Below the pieces are notes generated by a model, which ran no database searches, was not told the DNA's origin, and was given only the letters and a program-made list of their open reading frames with translations. This document shows positions 12,236-22,778 of a DNA stretch of 64,000 nt, in pieces. Both the position numbers and the translations under genes were made by a program. The first letter of the stretch is position 1. Each line of letters begins with the position of its first letter. This stretch comes from Nemophila menziesii. Lineage: Eukaryota; Streptophyta; Magnoliopsida; Boraginales; Hydrophyllaceae. The stretch is taken from contig JARWIR010000001.1 in assembly GCA_029959085.1 (NCBI GenBank), forward strand, positions 17,785,730-17,849,729. The letters are read 5' to 3'.

Positions 12236-12317
12236 ATGGCTGGAACAGCACCACAGAGCTCTCAATCTGTTCTCCATTGCCTTTACACAATCTGTTATCC
12301 ATTATTTTTAAGCTAGA

Positions 12318-12614
12318 GATGTAAATCTCGTCTGCAACTTTATGATCTTCCAAGTATTCACCCAACCATTGAATAGCCATTCCACAATTTTGTGCTAGAA
12401 ATCTTAAAGCTTCTTCGAGTCTTTTGAACACACCTAGAGAACCTGAAAGATCAGATTATGGATCTGATAATGACTTTTCTAACCCATGAATAGCATCGAA
12501 CACCTTAAGAACTGATGTAGCAGGGACCATAGCTCGCTTAATATGACCTCCAACAGCATCTTTTCCTGCTCGAATTGGACGAATTGCTTGATTGATTTCA
12601 TCTATTCTAGGACC
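12318..12614 (-). pseudogene. Captured EXO70A-like exocyst subunit fragment
   Basis: The minus strand encodes about 95 residues of the N-terminal half of an EXO70A-type exocyst subunit: INQAIRPIRAGKDAVGGHIK, then VPATSVLKVFDAIHGLEKSL, then GVFKRLEEALRFLAQNCGMA and EYLEDHKVADE. EXO70 tethers secretory vesicles to the plasma membrane in the intact complex. An in-frame TAG lies after SLSDP, and a few residues are missing before EYLEDH, so it cannot give the ordinary protein. Past about 12,318 the homology fades into the TIR. A 19-bp stretch (12,540-12,558) encoding part of AVGGHI is repeated at 13,561-13,579 on the far side of the LINE. Confidence 0.85.
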
Positions 12615-13565
12615 CAATATTTTTTTTTTGTTCCAAACATAATATATTAAAGAAAACTAAATCTGGTTACAAAATTAGCCTATTCCCGAGGGAGAGGCTT
12701 GGTGGTTACTAGCTCTAACTAGCCTACAAGGATTCACAATAGATTGTGTGTCAAAAGAGTTGCTAAGTAGCTTTCTTTTGGCTAATCCATCAGCTAGTAC
12801 ATTACTATCTCTATTAGTCCATCTAAAGATAGGATTACATAACTCAGAAATGAAATAAATACTATTAATGATATTACAAATTTTTGGAATCTGAATAAGA
12901 GTGTTCTTCTCTAATGGAAGCATGATCCTTTGACAATCACCCTCAATAATCACTCTCTTAGTCTTTAAATCACGAGCAATTACGCAGGCTTTGAGTATGC
13001 CAAGGGCTTCGGCTTCTATAGGAGATTCCACATTCACATTCCAAGCATTGCTATCCAAGATTGTGCCATTATTGTCCCTGTTTACACAAGCAATTGCGGC
13101 TTTATTATTAGCAAATGAGGCATCCACATTTATCTTGATAAAATTTTTTGGAGGGGGAATCCATTCGCATTTTGGATTCTTTTTACAAACAGGTAACATT
13201 TTCCCATCACTTGCATTCATATTCATACATTTATCAATATTTTCATTGACATTTAAAACCTTCAGTTTATTGTTAACATCATTAGGTGTTGTATTTTTAT
13301 AAGTGTTCCATTCTATGTAAGCTTTTTCAAGAGTTAACATCGGGTCAATCTTAGTAAATTTGTATTTACTATCATTTCTGGATTTCCATATATGCCAAAG
13401 AAAGAAACATATTTTCTCCATATATTCATTTTTATCAAGTTTCTGTTTCTTTGTGCTTTCCCAAATATTTGTCATCCAAGAATCCAATCTAGTTGAATTT
13501 TGGTTGCAAGTTTTAATATTGAGATCAGAAGCTAACCAAAGGGCTTTAACCCAAGAACCCAATAT
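12611..13565 (-). mobile_element. 5'-truncated LINE inserted in the EXO70 fragment
   Basis: The LINE body is 12,621-13,556 on the minus strand. It starts inside ORF2 and ends in a T run (12,621-12,630, the poly(A) tail) next to GTTCC. The TSD is ACCCAATAT (12,612-12,620 and 13,557-13,565). It belongs to the same family as the large LINE at 18.8-26.3 kb: both end their RNase H domain with ...SPSGIG or TPSEIG, and both end TTGGAACAAAAAA or close to it. Confidence 0.85.
12675..13556 (-). pseudogene. LINE ORF2 C-terminus with RNase H-like domain
   Basis: About 294 codons are open from the truncation point. An RVT_3-type RNase H domain occupies the second half: INVDASFANNKAAIACVNRD, then a DSNAW segment, EAEALGILKACVIARD, IEGDCQRIMLPLEKN, and NRDSNVLADGLAKRKL near the end. 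The acidic residues of the fold (D in NVDAS, E in EAEAL, D in EGDCQ, D in LADG) are present. The reverse transcriptase and endonuclease are absent because of 5' truncation, so it is not mobile by itself. It is unusually free of stops compared with the 18.8-kb copy, which suggests a younger insertion. Confidence 0.8.
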
Positions 13566-13718
13566 GACCTCCAACAGCACCTTCTAAAGACGATAGTAAC
13601 GGATGTGGTGGGATTTCTTTAATTTCATTTCATTTCTTTTAGTACATTTTTAATTTTATTATCAATTTGATTTTTAATTTAAATTGTTTAATCTCGATTG
13701 GTAAAACCCATGTATTGT

Positions 13719-14054
13719 TCATCGTTGAAGAACTGGGTTTAAGCCTCTTGTTAGGAGATACACCTTGTTCCTTTTACTACATTCATTGATTAACTGTTTA
13801 GCAGCTTTTGTCTGGTTGTTAAGTACTTCTACACCATTTCTCAAGACTTTTGAATCACTTATATTCCTCCTATTCAATTCCTTTAACAGGGGTACGATCC
13901 GTTCCAAATAAGAAGCAAGTTCGGGAAAACTTTTTTTCTCAATAAGTACATTTTTTGAAGTAAGTACTATCTCAATGATGAGCTCAATAGTCTCAGAAAT
14001 ATATTCAACTATAACACCAAAAGACAGACTATTAGACACATCTAGGACCATCAT
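13719..14054 (-). pseudogene. Captured U-box/ARM (PUB43/44/SAUL1-like) N-terminal fragment
   Basis: A 111-codon open frame begins MMVLDVSNSLSFGV and continues with LASYLERIVPLLKELNRRNI, a VLNNQTKAAKQLINEC segment and NKVYLL. This is the N-terminal helical region that precedes the U-box in plant PUB43/PUB44/SAUL1-type E3 ubiquitin ligases. The U-box and ARM repeats are not here, and the frame ends about 10 residues after the homology. The fragment keeps its own Met, so a truncated peptide could be made if transcribed. It lies between the DELLA and EXO70 fragments in the same orientation. Confidence 0.75.
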
Positions 14055-14748
14055 CTTTACTTAATAATTAAAAACGCAATGAACCGTTACTTCATTTGAA
14101 TCCAATCGTGTAGCGAGATCTGCCCTATATAACAAACAGCTCAACTTCAGTCCACAAAAAACCCTCTACTCATCTCAACTTAGCCCTGAAACCAATTGTT
14201 TGGATCCTATCTCTAAGTTATAATCAAGAGACTGCAAAATTTGAAGGAAGAAAAAAATATAAATATATTATCATAAGCTACTTGACTATGGAAAGATAAG
14301 AAAATTGAAGCAAATTTTGATATTACATATACTTACCAACTGCCATGAGTGATAGAATCACCTCTTATCTGAATTAAATTTACTTGAAAAGAAATTATGA
14401 CATAATTTTCATAAGTTCATATGCATAACATTTACAATCATATAAGAAAATAAAAATTGAAAGACTTCACAAAATCATATCAAGTAGTCAACCTATAAGA
14501 ACCATACGAATTGTGGAATCACATTAGCAAAGGTCAAAATTAAGTCAAGAGGCTTGAACCAGATTAGAGAGCTTACTTGACATGGAGCATGGAGATTGAC
14601 TTTGATGAAGAAAAGTCTGAAATGGTACTACTGCTTGTCGGAACAAGAAGAACAGCTCACTAGTCTTGTTTCAATAAAGCCCAGTCAACTGTATCGTACC
14701 TCAACTATACTATAATGACGATATCTTATATTAACGCTAATAGATTGA

Positions 14749-14969
14749 GATTATATAATAAGCTCCGGCGGTAGTAACGGATGTCTGCGGCGGAGGAGGT
14801 GGAGGAGAAGGTGGTGGTGGGTAAACAGCATTGCCTGGAATTGCAGTGAGATCAGATTCGAAAGACGACAACATAGATAAGTTGATGAATTTTGTGTTGG
14901 ATTAAATTCATACAACATGGATTCAAGCCAAGAAGAAAGATCAGAGGGATTATAATGAGCAGTATCAGA
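14749..14969 (-). pseudogene. Captured DELLA (GAI/RGA-like) fragment
   Basis: The minus strand reads DTAHYNPSDLSSWLESML, the TVHYNP-type motif and following helix of the DELLA domain in GAI/RGA repressors of gibberellin signalling. After a frameshift near 14,875 it continues in another frame with ESDLTAIPGNAVYPPPP, the AIPG-type segment that follows in these proteins, and a proline stretch. The N-terminal DELLA motif itself and the whole GRAS domain are missing. It starts directly at the inner edge of the right TIR, the expected place for a captured segment. It cannot act as a GRAS protein. Confidence 0.8.
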
Positions 14970-15364
14970 TTTTTTTTTTTTTTTTAGAAGAACCAGGTAG
15001 GGAACGGGGAAGAAGAAGATGGGGAAGAGAGGGGGGAGGGGGGAGGGGGGTCTCGGTGGTGGGGTGGGGTGGGGGTGGGGGGTAGGGTTTTTTTTTTTAT
15101 TTTAATAATATTAAAAGTATTGTTAAATTTCTACTTTACCCTTATTTTAAGTTAATTAAACACATAATTAGTATCTGGATTAAAAAAAAAAAAATGTGAC
15201 ATGGCATTGCCACGTCACTTTTAACGGCAAAAATGGACGGAATACGCAGTAGGGGGTAACGGGTCACAAAACTAAATCTTAGGGGGCATCGAGGCGCATT
15301 TTAAGACTTAGGGGGCAACCTGTCAATCACGTATAAACCCAGGGGGCAAAAGTGTCATTTACTC
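14970..15364 (-). repeat. Pack-MULE right TIR
   Basis: This is the inverted match of the left TIR (10,270-10,321 plus 11,884-12,235), ending GTCATTTACTC. It contains a G-rich tract at about 15,015-15,088 with many runs of four or more G. Confidence 0.85.
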
Positions 15365-15373
15365 AAAAATTAA

Positions 15374-17760
15374 TTCTCTACATTTTCATCCATGGAGAAT
15401 TCTTGCTCTTAAGATATAATGCACCAAAATATGATCCATTTTCGTTACAGTAATCCTGAGTTGAGATATAAGGTTTAGCCTCTCATCGTGTAAAGGAATG
15501 ACGAGAATGAATATAATATCTTCCATACAATATTTCATTAACCTCATTGTTTGATCTCTTGTAAGTGAAATAATAAGGAACCATGTGAAGTGATGATTGA
15601 TAATGAGTAAAAGAATTGGTCTCTTTAATGAACCTTACAATTTGTTGATGGCCACATTAAGTACCAAAAACAACCTCCATTATAGCTGATTCTTCTTGTA
15701 ATGTTGGGATTAACTAAATAGTTAGACAAACATAAAACGCCATTTTGATGGTCTGCTTTTACAGAATTACAAGTTCAGATCAAAAACATTCTTGCAACTT
15801 AGTCGTAATATTAAAAGGTTAACTTCAAATACATTTTTTATCAACTAAGTTTTTAGGTTGGGCAAAAAAAATCTCGATTTAAGAAGTATGAGTACACCTC
15901 ATACAACAATTCCACCTTGTATTATCTCTGTAGAAATTATGAAATATATATCTGACTATCTTGTAGACACTTTTCCATTTATTGACACATAGCATAATTA
16001 GCAATGTTAAACAACACAGGGATTAACAATGCAATTATAACCTAATAGTTATATACTTCTTCAGTAAGTTCAAAATCCACTTTTGCACTAATACACACAT
16101 TTTAGGAAGAAAATGAGATGATTTCAACTACTAAGTATAATATTAAATCTTGTCCTTGAAACAGGAAATAATACCTGGTTGTTCCTCTTCTTGGCATAAG
16201 TTTTAATTAGCACGTGAGATTCAATATGAGAATTAATTAGTACTATTTATCACAAAAAACAGTTCTCAGGAATACCTTATGTCATGTCATGAACTTTCTC
16301 AACTTCTTGCTTTCTGCATCGTATGTTCCTCAAATTTCTCTAAAACTATCTTATAAAAAGTTTAGAGTTAATACTTACCATATTGTAACCCATATAAAAA
16401 AGATTTGAGAAGATGAAGATTTTGAAGAAATCCACCAAGGTTCAACACAACACTTTGCTTCACTGGAGAGCAATTGAAAGCTAAAAAGGGTTTGCACCAT
16501 TTTCAATTGGTTATAGGACTTGTAATTATCTCTACTTTATCTTTTAGCAAAGGAGGGACTAACAGAGGACCTTTAATTACTATTATTAATTTTATAGCAT
16601 TCTCTTTTACATGCTCGTGTACACACCTGATGGTCTCATAATCTTATATATATCCTGGTGGCTGTATAATCTGATATACACCCATGATCATGCTTAACTC
16701 ACTAAATTATCATGCTTAATTCATTATATCTGATATACACTAAGTCTTAGACTCTCACGTAAATAGTAAACACCCCTAATCATGCTTAGTCCTTAGTCTT
16801 AAAGACTAAGTCACATGTAAACACCCTCAATCATGCTTAATTCTTAATTCTAACACCCTATCACCTTAAAAAAGGTAAATGTTAGCACTTAGAAGCATAG
16901 TCTGATACAAAGAAGTTTGGTACAACAAGAATGTACCTGATATCCAGGACATATTGTGAGTATATAGCTTCGGATACCAAATTTATGTATTGTTGAATAA
17001 AAAGCTTCAACATCAGCAATCATTTCATTTGAAAAGTTAACAAAGAGGGCAAGGAATGAACTAAATATTATTTTACGTGTTAATAGACACTCCATAACCA
17101 TAAGCACATCTAATTTGTATAACTAGTTAAGCATAGCAGAATCAAGTAAATATATCATTGAATGTAGCCAAACTTAGGGGAAGCATTTAAGCCATTTCAA
17201 TCAACTAACATTTTTAGGGTCTGTGTTGCAAATTTTTTGGTGAAGCAAATATAATTTGATAGAATAACCCAAATAAAATAGTTAGAGATAACAAACAATC
17301 GTTAACATGTCACTAATGTAAATCATGCAATTAATTAACAGGAACTTCTGAGATTGAATCCAACAAAACCAGGCTCCATAATTGACCAAAAAAATACAAA
17401 CAAAAGCAAATAAACCCGCTTATGATTGTTTACAATATCATATTAACAGTATAAAATCTCATCAATTACATCAGATTCGTTAATCAAATATATATGCAAA
17501 GGATCAAATTCGAATAAAATATAAAAAAATATAAGAAAAATATCATATTCGTATATACATAAACGACACGTATATATACATTCGAGTGACTAGCCTTGGA
17601 AATTAAAAAGTAGATATCACTTGTCCGATCTAATGACGAGAGAATGTGAGATCGATGGATAAGGGGCCTGAAAAAGGAAAGATCGGCGGCGGAGGGACCA
17701 GCTACAAACGGCGGAGTGTAGAACAATTTGGTTAGAAAGGTAATAGGTGCGAGGAGGGTT
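15374..17760 (-). other. Exon-like blocks of an unknown minus-strand transcript
   Basis: No protein family is recognised. On the minus strand several blocks end at good donor sites: 16,937 (ATATCAG then GTACAT), 16,382 (ACAATATG then GTAAGT), 16,276 (CATAAG then GTATTC) and 16,173 (AACCAG then GTATTA). Acceptor-like TTAG or CAG sites lie upstream of some. A block from about 17,620 to 17,760 looks like a 5' leader with a possible start at 17,726. The open frames between sites are short (60-80 codons) and do not join convincingly. It could be a decayed gene or a long non-coding RNA. Most of the stretch is otherwise plain AT-rich DNA. Confidence 0.25.
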
Positions 17761-17787
17761 TTTGAGGAATTTGTGCTGTGATATTAA

Positions 17788-18798
17788 AGGGGTGTTATCA
17801 ATTTAGAGTTTATGGGATTTTTTTAGATTTTATAAACTTCATAGAACTTTGAAAATTCTGTGGATTGTTTCAAATCTAAATAGATTTTAACGGATTTTTT
17901 TAATTCTTGAATAGAGTTTGATTGACTTTTTTAAATTCTATGTAGAATTCGACGGAATACTCATATCTTTTTGTTTTTTATGTATCTCTCACAATAATTT
18001 ATGTAATATTCCATTCTTATCATCAACTGACGTAAAAACAACTTACCCAAAGTGTACACAAGTAATAAAGCAAATTCCAGTACCTTTTTGAAACAAAAAA
18101 TTAAAGCAACAAAAATTGTGAATTTGTGATTGTGAATTCCAGTACATGACGGTAATATATGTATTCTAAAGACACTATTAATTCAATACTGATATAAGTA
18201 GTCCAATACTGATATAAACGTTCACAAACACTATTAATTCAAAACGCGTTTTATTACCATGCAACATAGCACAACACAACACGAAAAGTATACAAAATAC
18301 ATTAACCACGCGTCCCCAAACAAAATCAAAGAAACATTATTATTTATCCAATAAATGGAACGAAACAAAGAAAAAAGAAAAAAAATTAAGCAAAGTATGA
18401 AATTTAATACAGATAATTAACATTCAAAATAATAAATTTTAATGCATAAAAGATTTTTTTTTCTTATCTGAGTGACGTTTGGGGATTTTTTTTTTCTTAC
18501 GGAAAGACTTTATGAAATCTTCTCTGGCTTGAGATTTGTAAAGTGGTTTTTTATATATACCTAAGCCCAAGAATCCTATAAAGTCCAATGAGTTTTAAAA
18601 ATCCAAAACTTTATAAAATCATAAGATTTTAAAGTATTTTAAAAACTCTTGATTGAAAACAGTCGGATTTTTATTGATTCTTTAAACTCCTAATTGAAAA
18701 CATCCCGATTTTAAATGATTCTTTAAAATCCTAATTGAAAACCCATTACTTTTAAAATCTAAAAAAATCCCATAAAGTCTAATTTGATGACACCCCCC
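17788..18798. mobile_element. Tourist-like TIR element, 1.0 kb
   Basis: The ends are inverted repeats of about 50 bp (the left begins GGGGTGTTATCAA, and the right end reads back as GGGGTGTCATCAAATTAG), both followed by TTTATGGGATTTTTTTAGAT. They are flanked by TAA (17,785-17,787 and 18,799-18,801), the 3-bp TSD typical of PIF/Harbinger and Tourist MITEs. The right arm has internal copies of an AAAATCCTAATTGAAAAC-like unit at 18,640-18,750. No transposase is present. Confidence 0.65.
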
Positions 18799-18843
18799 TA
18801 AAAGAGTATTAGAAAATGAAAGGAAACTAAGGGGGTGTTTGGA

Positions 18844-20550
18844 CATCTTAGCAAAATACAAGGCTCTAGTAATAACTCTATCTATAGAAAGTTAAGTGAG
18901 TTCAAACTCATAGTTAAACTATTACACATTGAAAAAATAAACTATATCTACATCAAAAATCATATTAACAAGTACTGGGCTTTAAAAAACAATGTTGAAG
19001 TTGAAAAATATGGTGATGATACATTTATCATCAAATGTGGCAATGAAGAAGACATAATATAGATATGGGAGCAAAGACCTAGTTGTTAACAAATACGAGA
19101 ATAGCGAGATCAAATCAGTCGATAGCACAACTTTATGGATTCAACTCTCGAGTATTCCAACTAATTTATTAACTATAAACTGCCTTGAGAAAAGGTTTAG
19201 CTATTTTGGTAAAGTTCATCAAATATAGCTACCAGAAACAATAGATATAGATGAAAATTCAATTACAAGACTAAAGGTTGATTGGATCATCCAAAACCCC
19301 TTAATAGCGGGTATAAACTACTGGGAATCAGAGAAGAAGGCTACCTGGATCAAATTCAGATATAAAAATATTGGTCAAGTTTGTTATGGGTGTGGAATTT
19401 TTGGGCATAAGAAGCTCAAATGCAGGAACCCTAAAATTTCCCCCAAAATAGGAGCGTGGACCAACCCCAAAATTAATGCTAAGAGAAGTTACAGAATCAA
19501 CGGTAAGAAAAAACACTTACGAATTTGGTAGAAAAAACAAAGCCAAGCTCCACAACAATGGAGTTGCTGAGTCAATTCAACTCGCTCCAGGTGAACCCAG
19601 TAACGGCAAAGATAACGGAGCTGCAGGTACTAACCCTATTTTTGAATTTGGTACGAAAATTGTTGAAGACGAATAGGACAAGTTAGTGGTGAAGAAGGAC
19701 ATCCAATTTGTGGAGAAGATAATGGAACGGGCTCTTCTGCTACAAGGTTAGAAAATGAGAAAAAACAAAATCTGTTAGTACAAAAAGAGAGAGAAGATAA
19801 ACTTGCCACGCTGGCAAAAGAAATGGTTAGTAAATTTAATTCTCCAAAGACCCTAAACTCCGAAATTATGTTCGGAACTTATAAAAGCCCACCTATCAAA
19901 ACACTAAGCCCAAATGTTATATTTTCCCACACATCTAAATCAGCCAGCCCAAACAAACAGCCCAACCCCAACTACGAACCAAATTATTAATCCACCTACT
20001 AACCCAAACGACATAATCATCCATTCCCAATTTCTGAGAACCCTAATTCACCATCCACCTGTCTTATCAACACTCTCTCAAGTCAATCTTCGATTCAGAA
20101 TGAACAATATGGATACATCACACCAATTAACAACTCGAGAACCACTAATACAAATTACTCAAGCTTCCAGAATCTTTTCAAAGAGTGTAGTACAGAAAAG
20201 ATCTTTAATAAAAATAAAGCAGCAAGAAGAGAATATGAAGAATCTAGTGCAAGGCAATCGGTCAAAGCAAGAAGTGTGAAGTTAGGAAGATTTATTAATA
20301 CAGAGGTCAATGAGAAAAGACAAAAATCAATCTGGGCTTCTCGAAAGAGTAATAAGATCAACTCAAAACCTGAAGAAAAGTTTGGAAGCAAACAAGAGGA
20401 TTTAATTATGAAGAAGAACAAAGGCAAAGCTGAAGAGTCACAGTGTAGCAAGAGAGAGGTTGAAAATGAAGAAATGGGCTTCGAAGAGAATACTATGAAG
20501 ATCGAAGAGGTTTGCGGGGTTGACCCTTATCAACCCCAAACTTCACAATG
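18844..20550 (+). pseudogene. LINE ORF1 (DUF4283-type, zinc knuckle)
   Basis: Pieces in different frames match the nucleic-acid-binding ORF1 of plant LINEs. A DUF4283-like stretch with INKYWALKNNVEVE and a GDDTFIIK segment ends at a TAG near 19,060. STTLWIQLSSIPTNLL and KVDWIIQNPL follow. A CCHC knuckle CYGCGIFGHKKLKC lies at about 19,384-19,425. After the knuckle comes a long hydrophilic, poorly conserved linker (19,430-20,550) rich in Lys, Glu and Asn. At least three stops or shifts interrupt it. Confidence 0.7.
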
Positions 20551-20589
20551 ATACAAGCATCCTGAAACTGTCAAGGTATTGGCAACACC

Positions 20590-21215
20590 TTGACAGTCCA
20601 GATCCTTGTTGGTTTTGTAGCCAAATACCAGCCTCAGGTACTCTTTCTTTCTGAAGCAAAAAATACTTACCCTACTGTTAAAAAGTTGGAAAAAATTATT
20701 AATATGACCCTCCTTGAGACTGTTGAACATGTAGGAATCAGTGGGGGCTTGCTATTTTTATTAAACATAATATGGAAATCGAAATAAGAAACAAATCTAT
20801 TAATCATATACATTGTAGACTTAAGGATAATGGAATTGAATCTTTTATGACCTTTGTCTATGGTGCCCCAATCGAGAAAAATAAAGAGAAATGCCTTAAA
20901 GTCTTTAGTAACTGTAAAACTATTAACAATGAACCTTGGATGTTGATGGGTGACTTTAATAATATAAGATATTACACTGATAAAAAAGGTGGTAATAAAG
21001 GTAATAACAAATGTATGAATATGTTTAATGGCTTTATTAAACATCATAATTTAGAGGAAATTGTTATTAAGGGTTGTAAATATTCATGGTCTAATAAAAG
21101 AACTAATGAGGAGATGATTAAAACTCTTATTGACATGGCCTTTTGTAATAAAAAATGGGGTAAAATATTTCCTACAGCTTAGGTGGCTCTACTACCTGCT
21201 TTAAGATCAAATCAT
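20590..21215 (+). pseudogene. LINE ORF2 endonuclease part, left of the solo LTR
   Basis: An AP-type endonuclease is recognisable. VLFLSEAKN holds the catalytic-type Glu (about 20,645). After a frameshift near 20,760 come FVYGAPIEKNKE, WMLMGDFNNI with the conserved Asp-Asn pair (about 20,937-20,966), and a GCKYSWSNKRTNEEMIKTLI segment. It stops at a TAG at 21,180, and the C-terminal S-D-H block is cut by the solo LTR insertion after ALRSNH. Confidence 0.75.
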
Positions 21216-22778
21216 TGATGTCTCCTTAATTGTTCTTATTTTCGACCCTTAGGAGACATCATTTTTGGTGTTTATTTAATCAATTTGATAGACTTTTGGA
21301 CTAAAAATGCAATAATATGATTTTTCTCTTTTATTTCTAGCATTTTTAATTTATTAAGCTTTTGCGCGTAATATTGGTATTTTTAGTATAAAGTTTACAG
21401 GTTTTAGATGTTAGCTAGAAGAGGAATCCAAGGAGAAAGTCAAAGATCAAGAGATAGAGTCAAGACTTGAAGATAAATCCTGAAGATATTATTTTTAGAG
21501 CTGAAAATCCATTTTCCAGGCCATAGATTGCTGATTTCGAGGTGCTTAAGCGATGATTAAGCCGCTGACCTTTGAAGAGAAAACATTCCTTATCGAGTTA
21601 CGGAACTTTAGCAACTGGAATGAGGTCAATCGGAGTCATAACGAGTCGGGAAAAGCCGTTTTAGTGAAGGCATATCAGCAGTTACGAGATTTTGGGCTAA
21701 GTTAGTGGACTTTGGCCTTTTATATTTCATTTAATTAAAAGCCTAGGTCCAAGTCCGAATTTGTGATTATAAAAGGAGGTCTGGACTTCTATTTTTCATA
21801 CAATTCACATTCTGCAAGATTAAAACACCAGAGAGAAGCAACAGAAGGAAGAAGAAGAAGCTACAAGAGTTGGAGATGGTCTATATCTCCGTTCGTAGTC
21901 ATTCCTATTCCGAAATTAGGTTCTTTTTATCTTTTAATTTTGTAAACAATATGAATTCCATTTCAATTAATTTAGTTTTTCTTTTTAATATGAGCTAAGA
22001 TTTTCATAGTGCTTGAGAACAATTAATGGGTGAATCCCAATCGTATTGAATAATGAATGTTGAATTTGGGTTTCTGTTAAATTAAACTAGATTGGGGCTT
22101 TTACTCTTTTCGATAAATTGAAAATATTTACTGTTTTTAGCGTCATGAACTAGGAACAGGTGTTAGTATTTAGGTTATTCCAATTAGTGGCGATTGGATC
22201 ATCCTGACGGAGGGTTTAGATACAGAATTATTTATTCAATCTAGGATAGAAGCTATTGATTCTGACGAACTTAGCTAATCCTAGGGCCAATGAGGTAATA
22301 AAACTTAAACATCCAAAGGTGGATCATATTTACCCTGACGGGACTAGTGACACTCTAGGATCGCCTTATAGTCCACCCTGACGGGGGTATAAGGAATTTA
22401 GAATCCCGACCATTGTAATTGACCAATTTAGCCCTTAAACAACATAAGTTAGGAAATAAGATTGGGAGGATCCTTGCGTTCTCAAGTGCTACTTCTCATA
22501 TTGCGTTTTACATCATTTTACTTGCGTCTTAGCTTTTATTTGCATTTTAATAATTGTCTTTCATTTATTTAGCATTAATACAAAATCAAACAAACATATT
22601 ACTTTTATTTGCTTTCATAAGTGCATCAATCATTAATAGATAAGCATTGTAGTCAACCATCCCGTCCTTGGAACGAATCTGTTTTATCAGTTATACTACT
22701 TGGGACAACCGTACACTTGCGGTTGTGGTTCGATTATTTATTGCATTTATTTAGAACACACAAAGGACCACCAATCAT
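21211..22778 (+). repeat. Athila-type solo LTR inside the LINE
   Basis: This LTR is 21,216-22,773 (1,558 bp), beginning TGATGTCTCC and ending CCACCA. It is flanked by a perfect 5-bp TSD ATCAT (21,211-21,215 and 22,774-22,778). It aligns over its whole length with the LTRs of the full Athila-type element at 29.4 kb but differs at many sites. No internal region remains, so it is the product of LTR-LTR recombination. It keeps a TATAAAA box at 21,768-21,774, the CCTGACGGG-like repeats and the ACAACCG/CGGTTGT hairpin near its 3' end. Confidence 0.9.

Larger units (their letters stand above)
10261..15373 (-). mobile_element. Pack-MULE carrying three host gene fragments
   Basis: The element is 10,270-15,364, flanked by a perfect 9-bp TSD AAAAATTAA (10,261-10,269 and 15,365-15,373), the size made by Mutator-like transposases. 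Its TIRs start GAGTAAATRACACTTTTGCC and run for about 390 bp with few differences. The left arm is interrupted by a second MULE (10,322-11,883). The interior encodes no transposase. On the minus strand it holds fragments of a DELLA gene (14,749-14,969), a U-box/ARM gene (13,719-14,054) and an EXO70A gene (12,318-12,614), the last split by a LINE. Minus is used as strand because all captured fragments read that way. It fits the definition of a Pack-MULE and is non-autonomous. Confidence 0.85.

Noticed and set aside
14749..14969. Functional DELLA gene
   Set aside because: Only about 70 codons of the N-terminal domain remain, with a frameshift and no GRAS domain, directly against a TIR.
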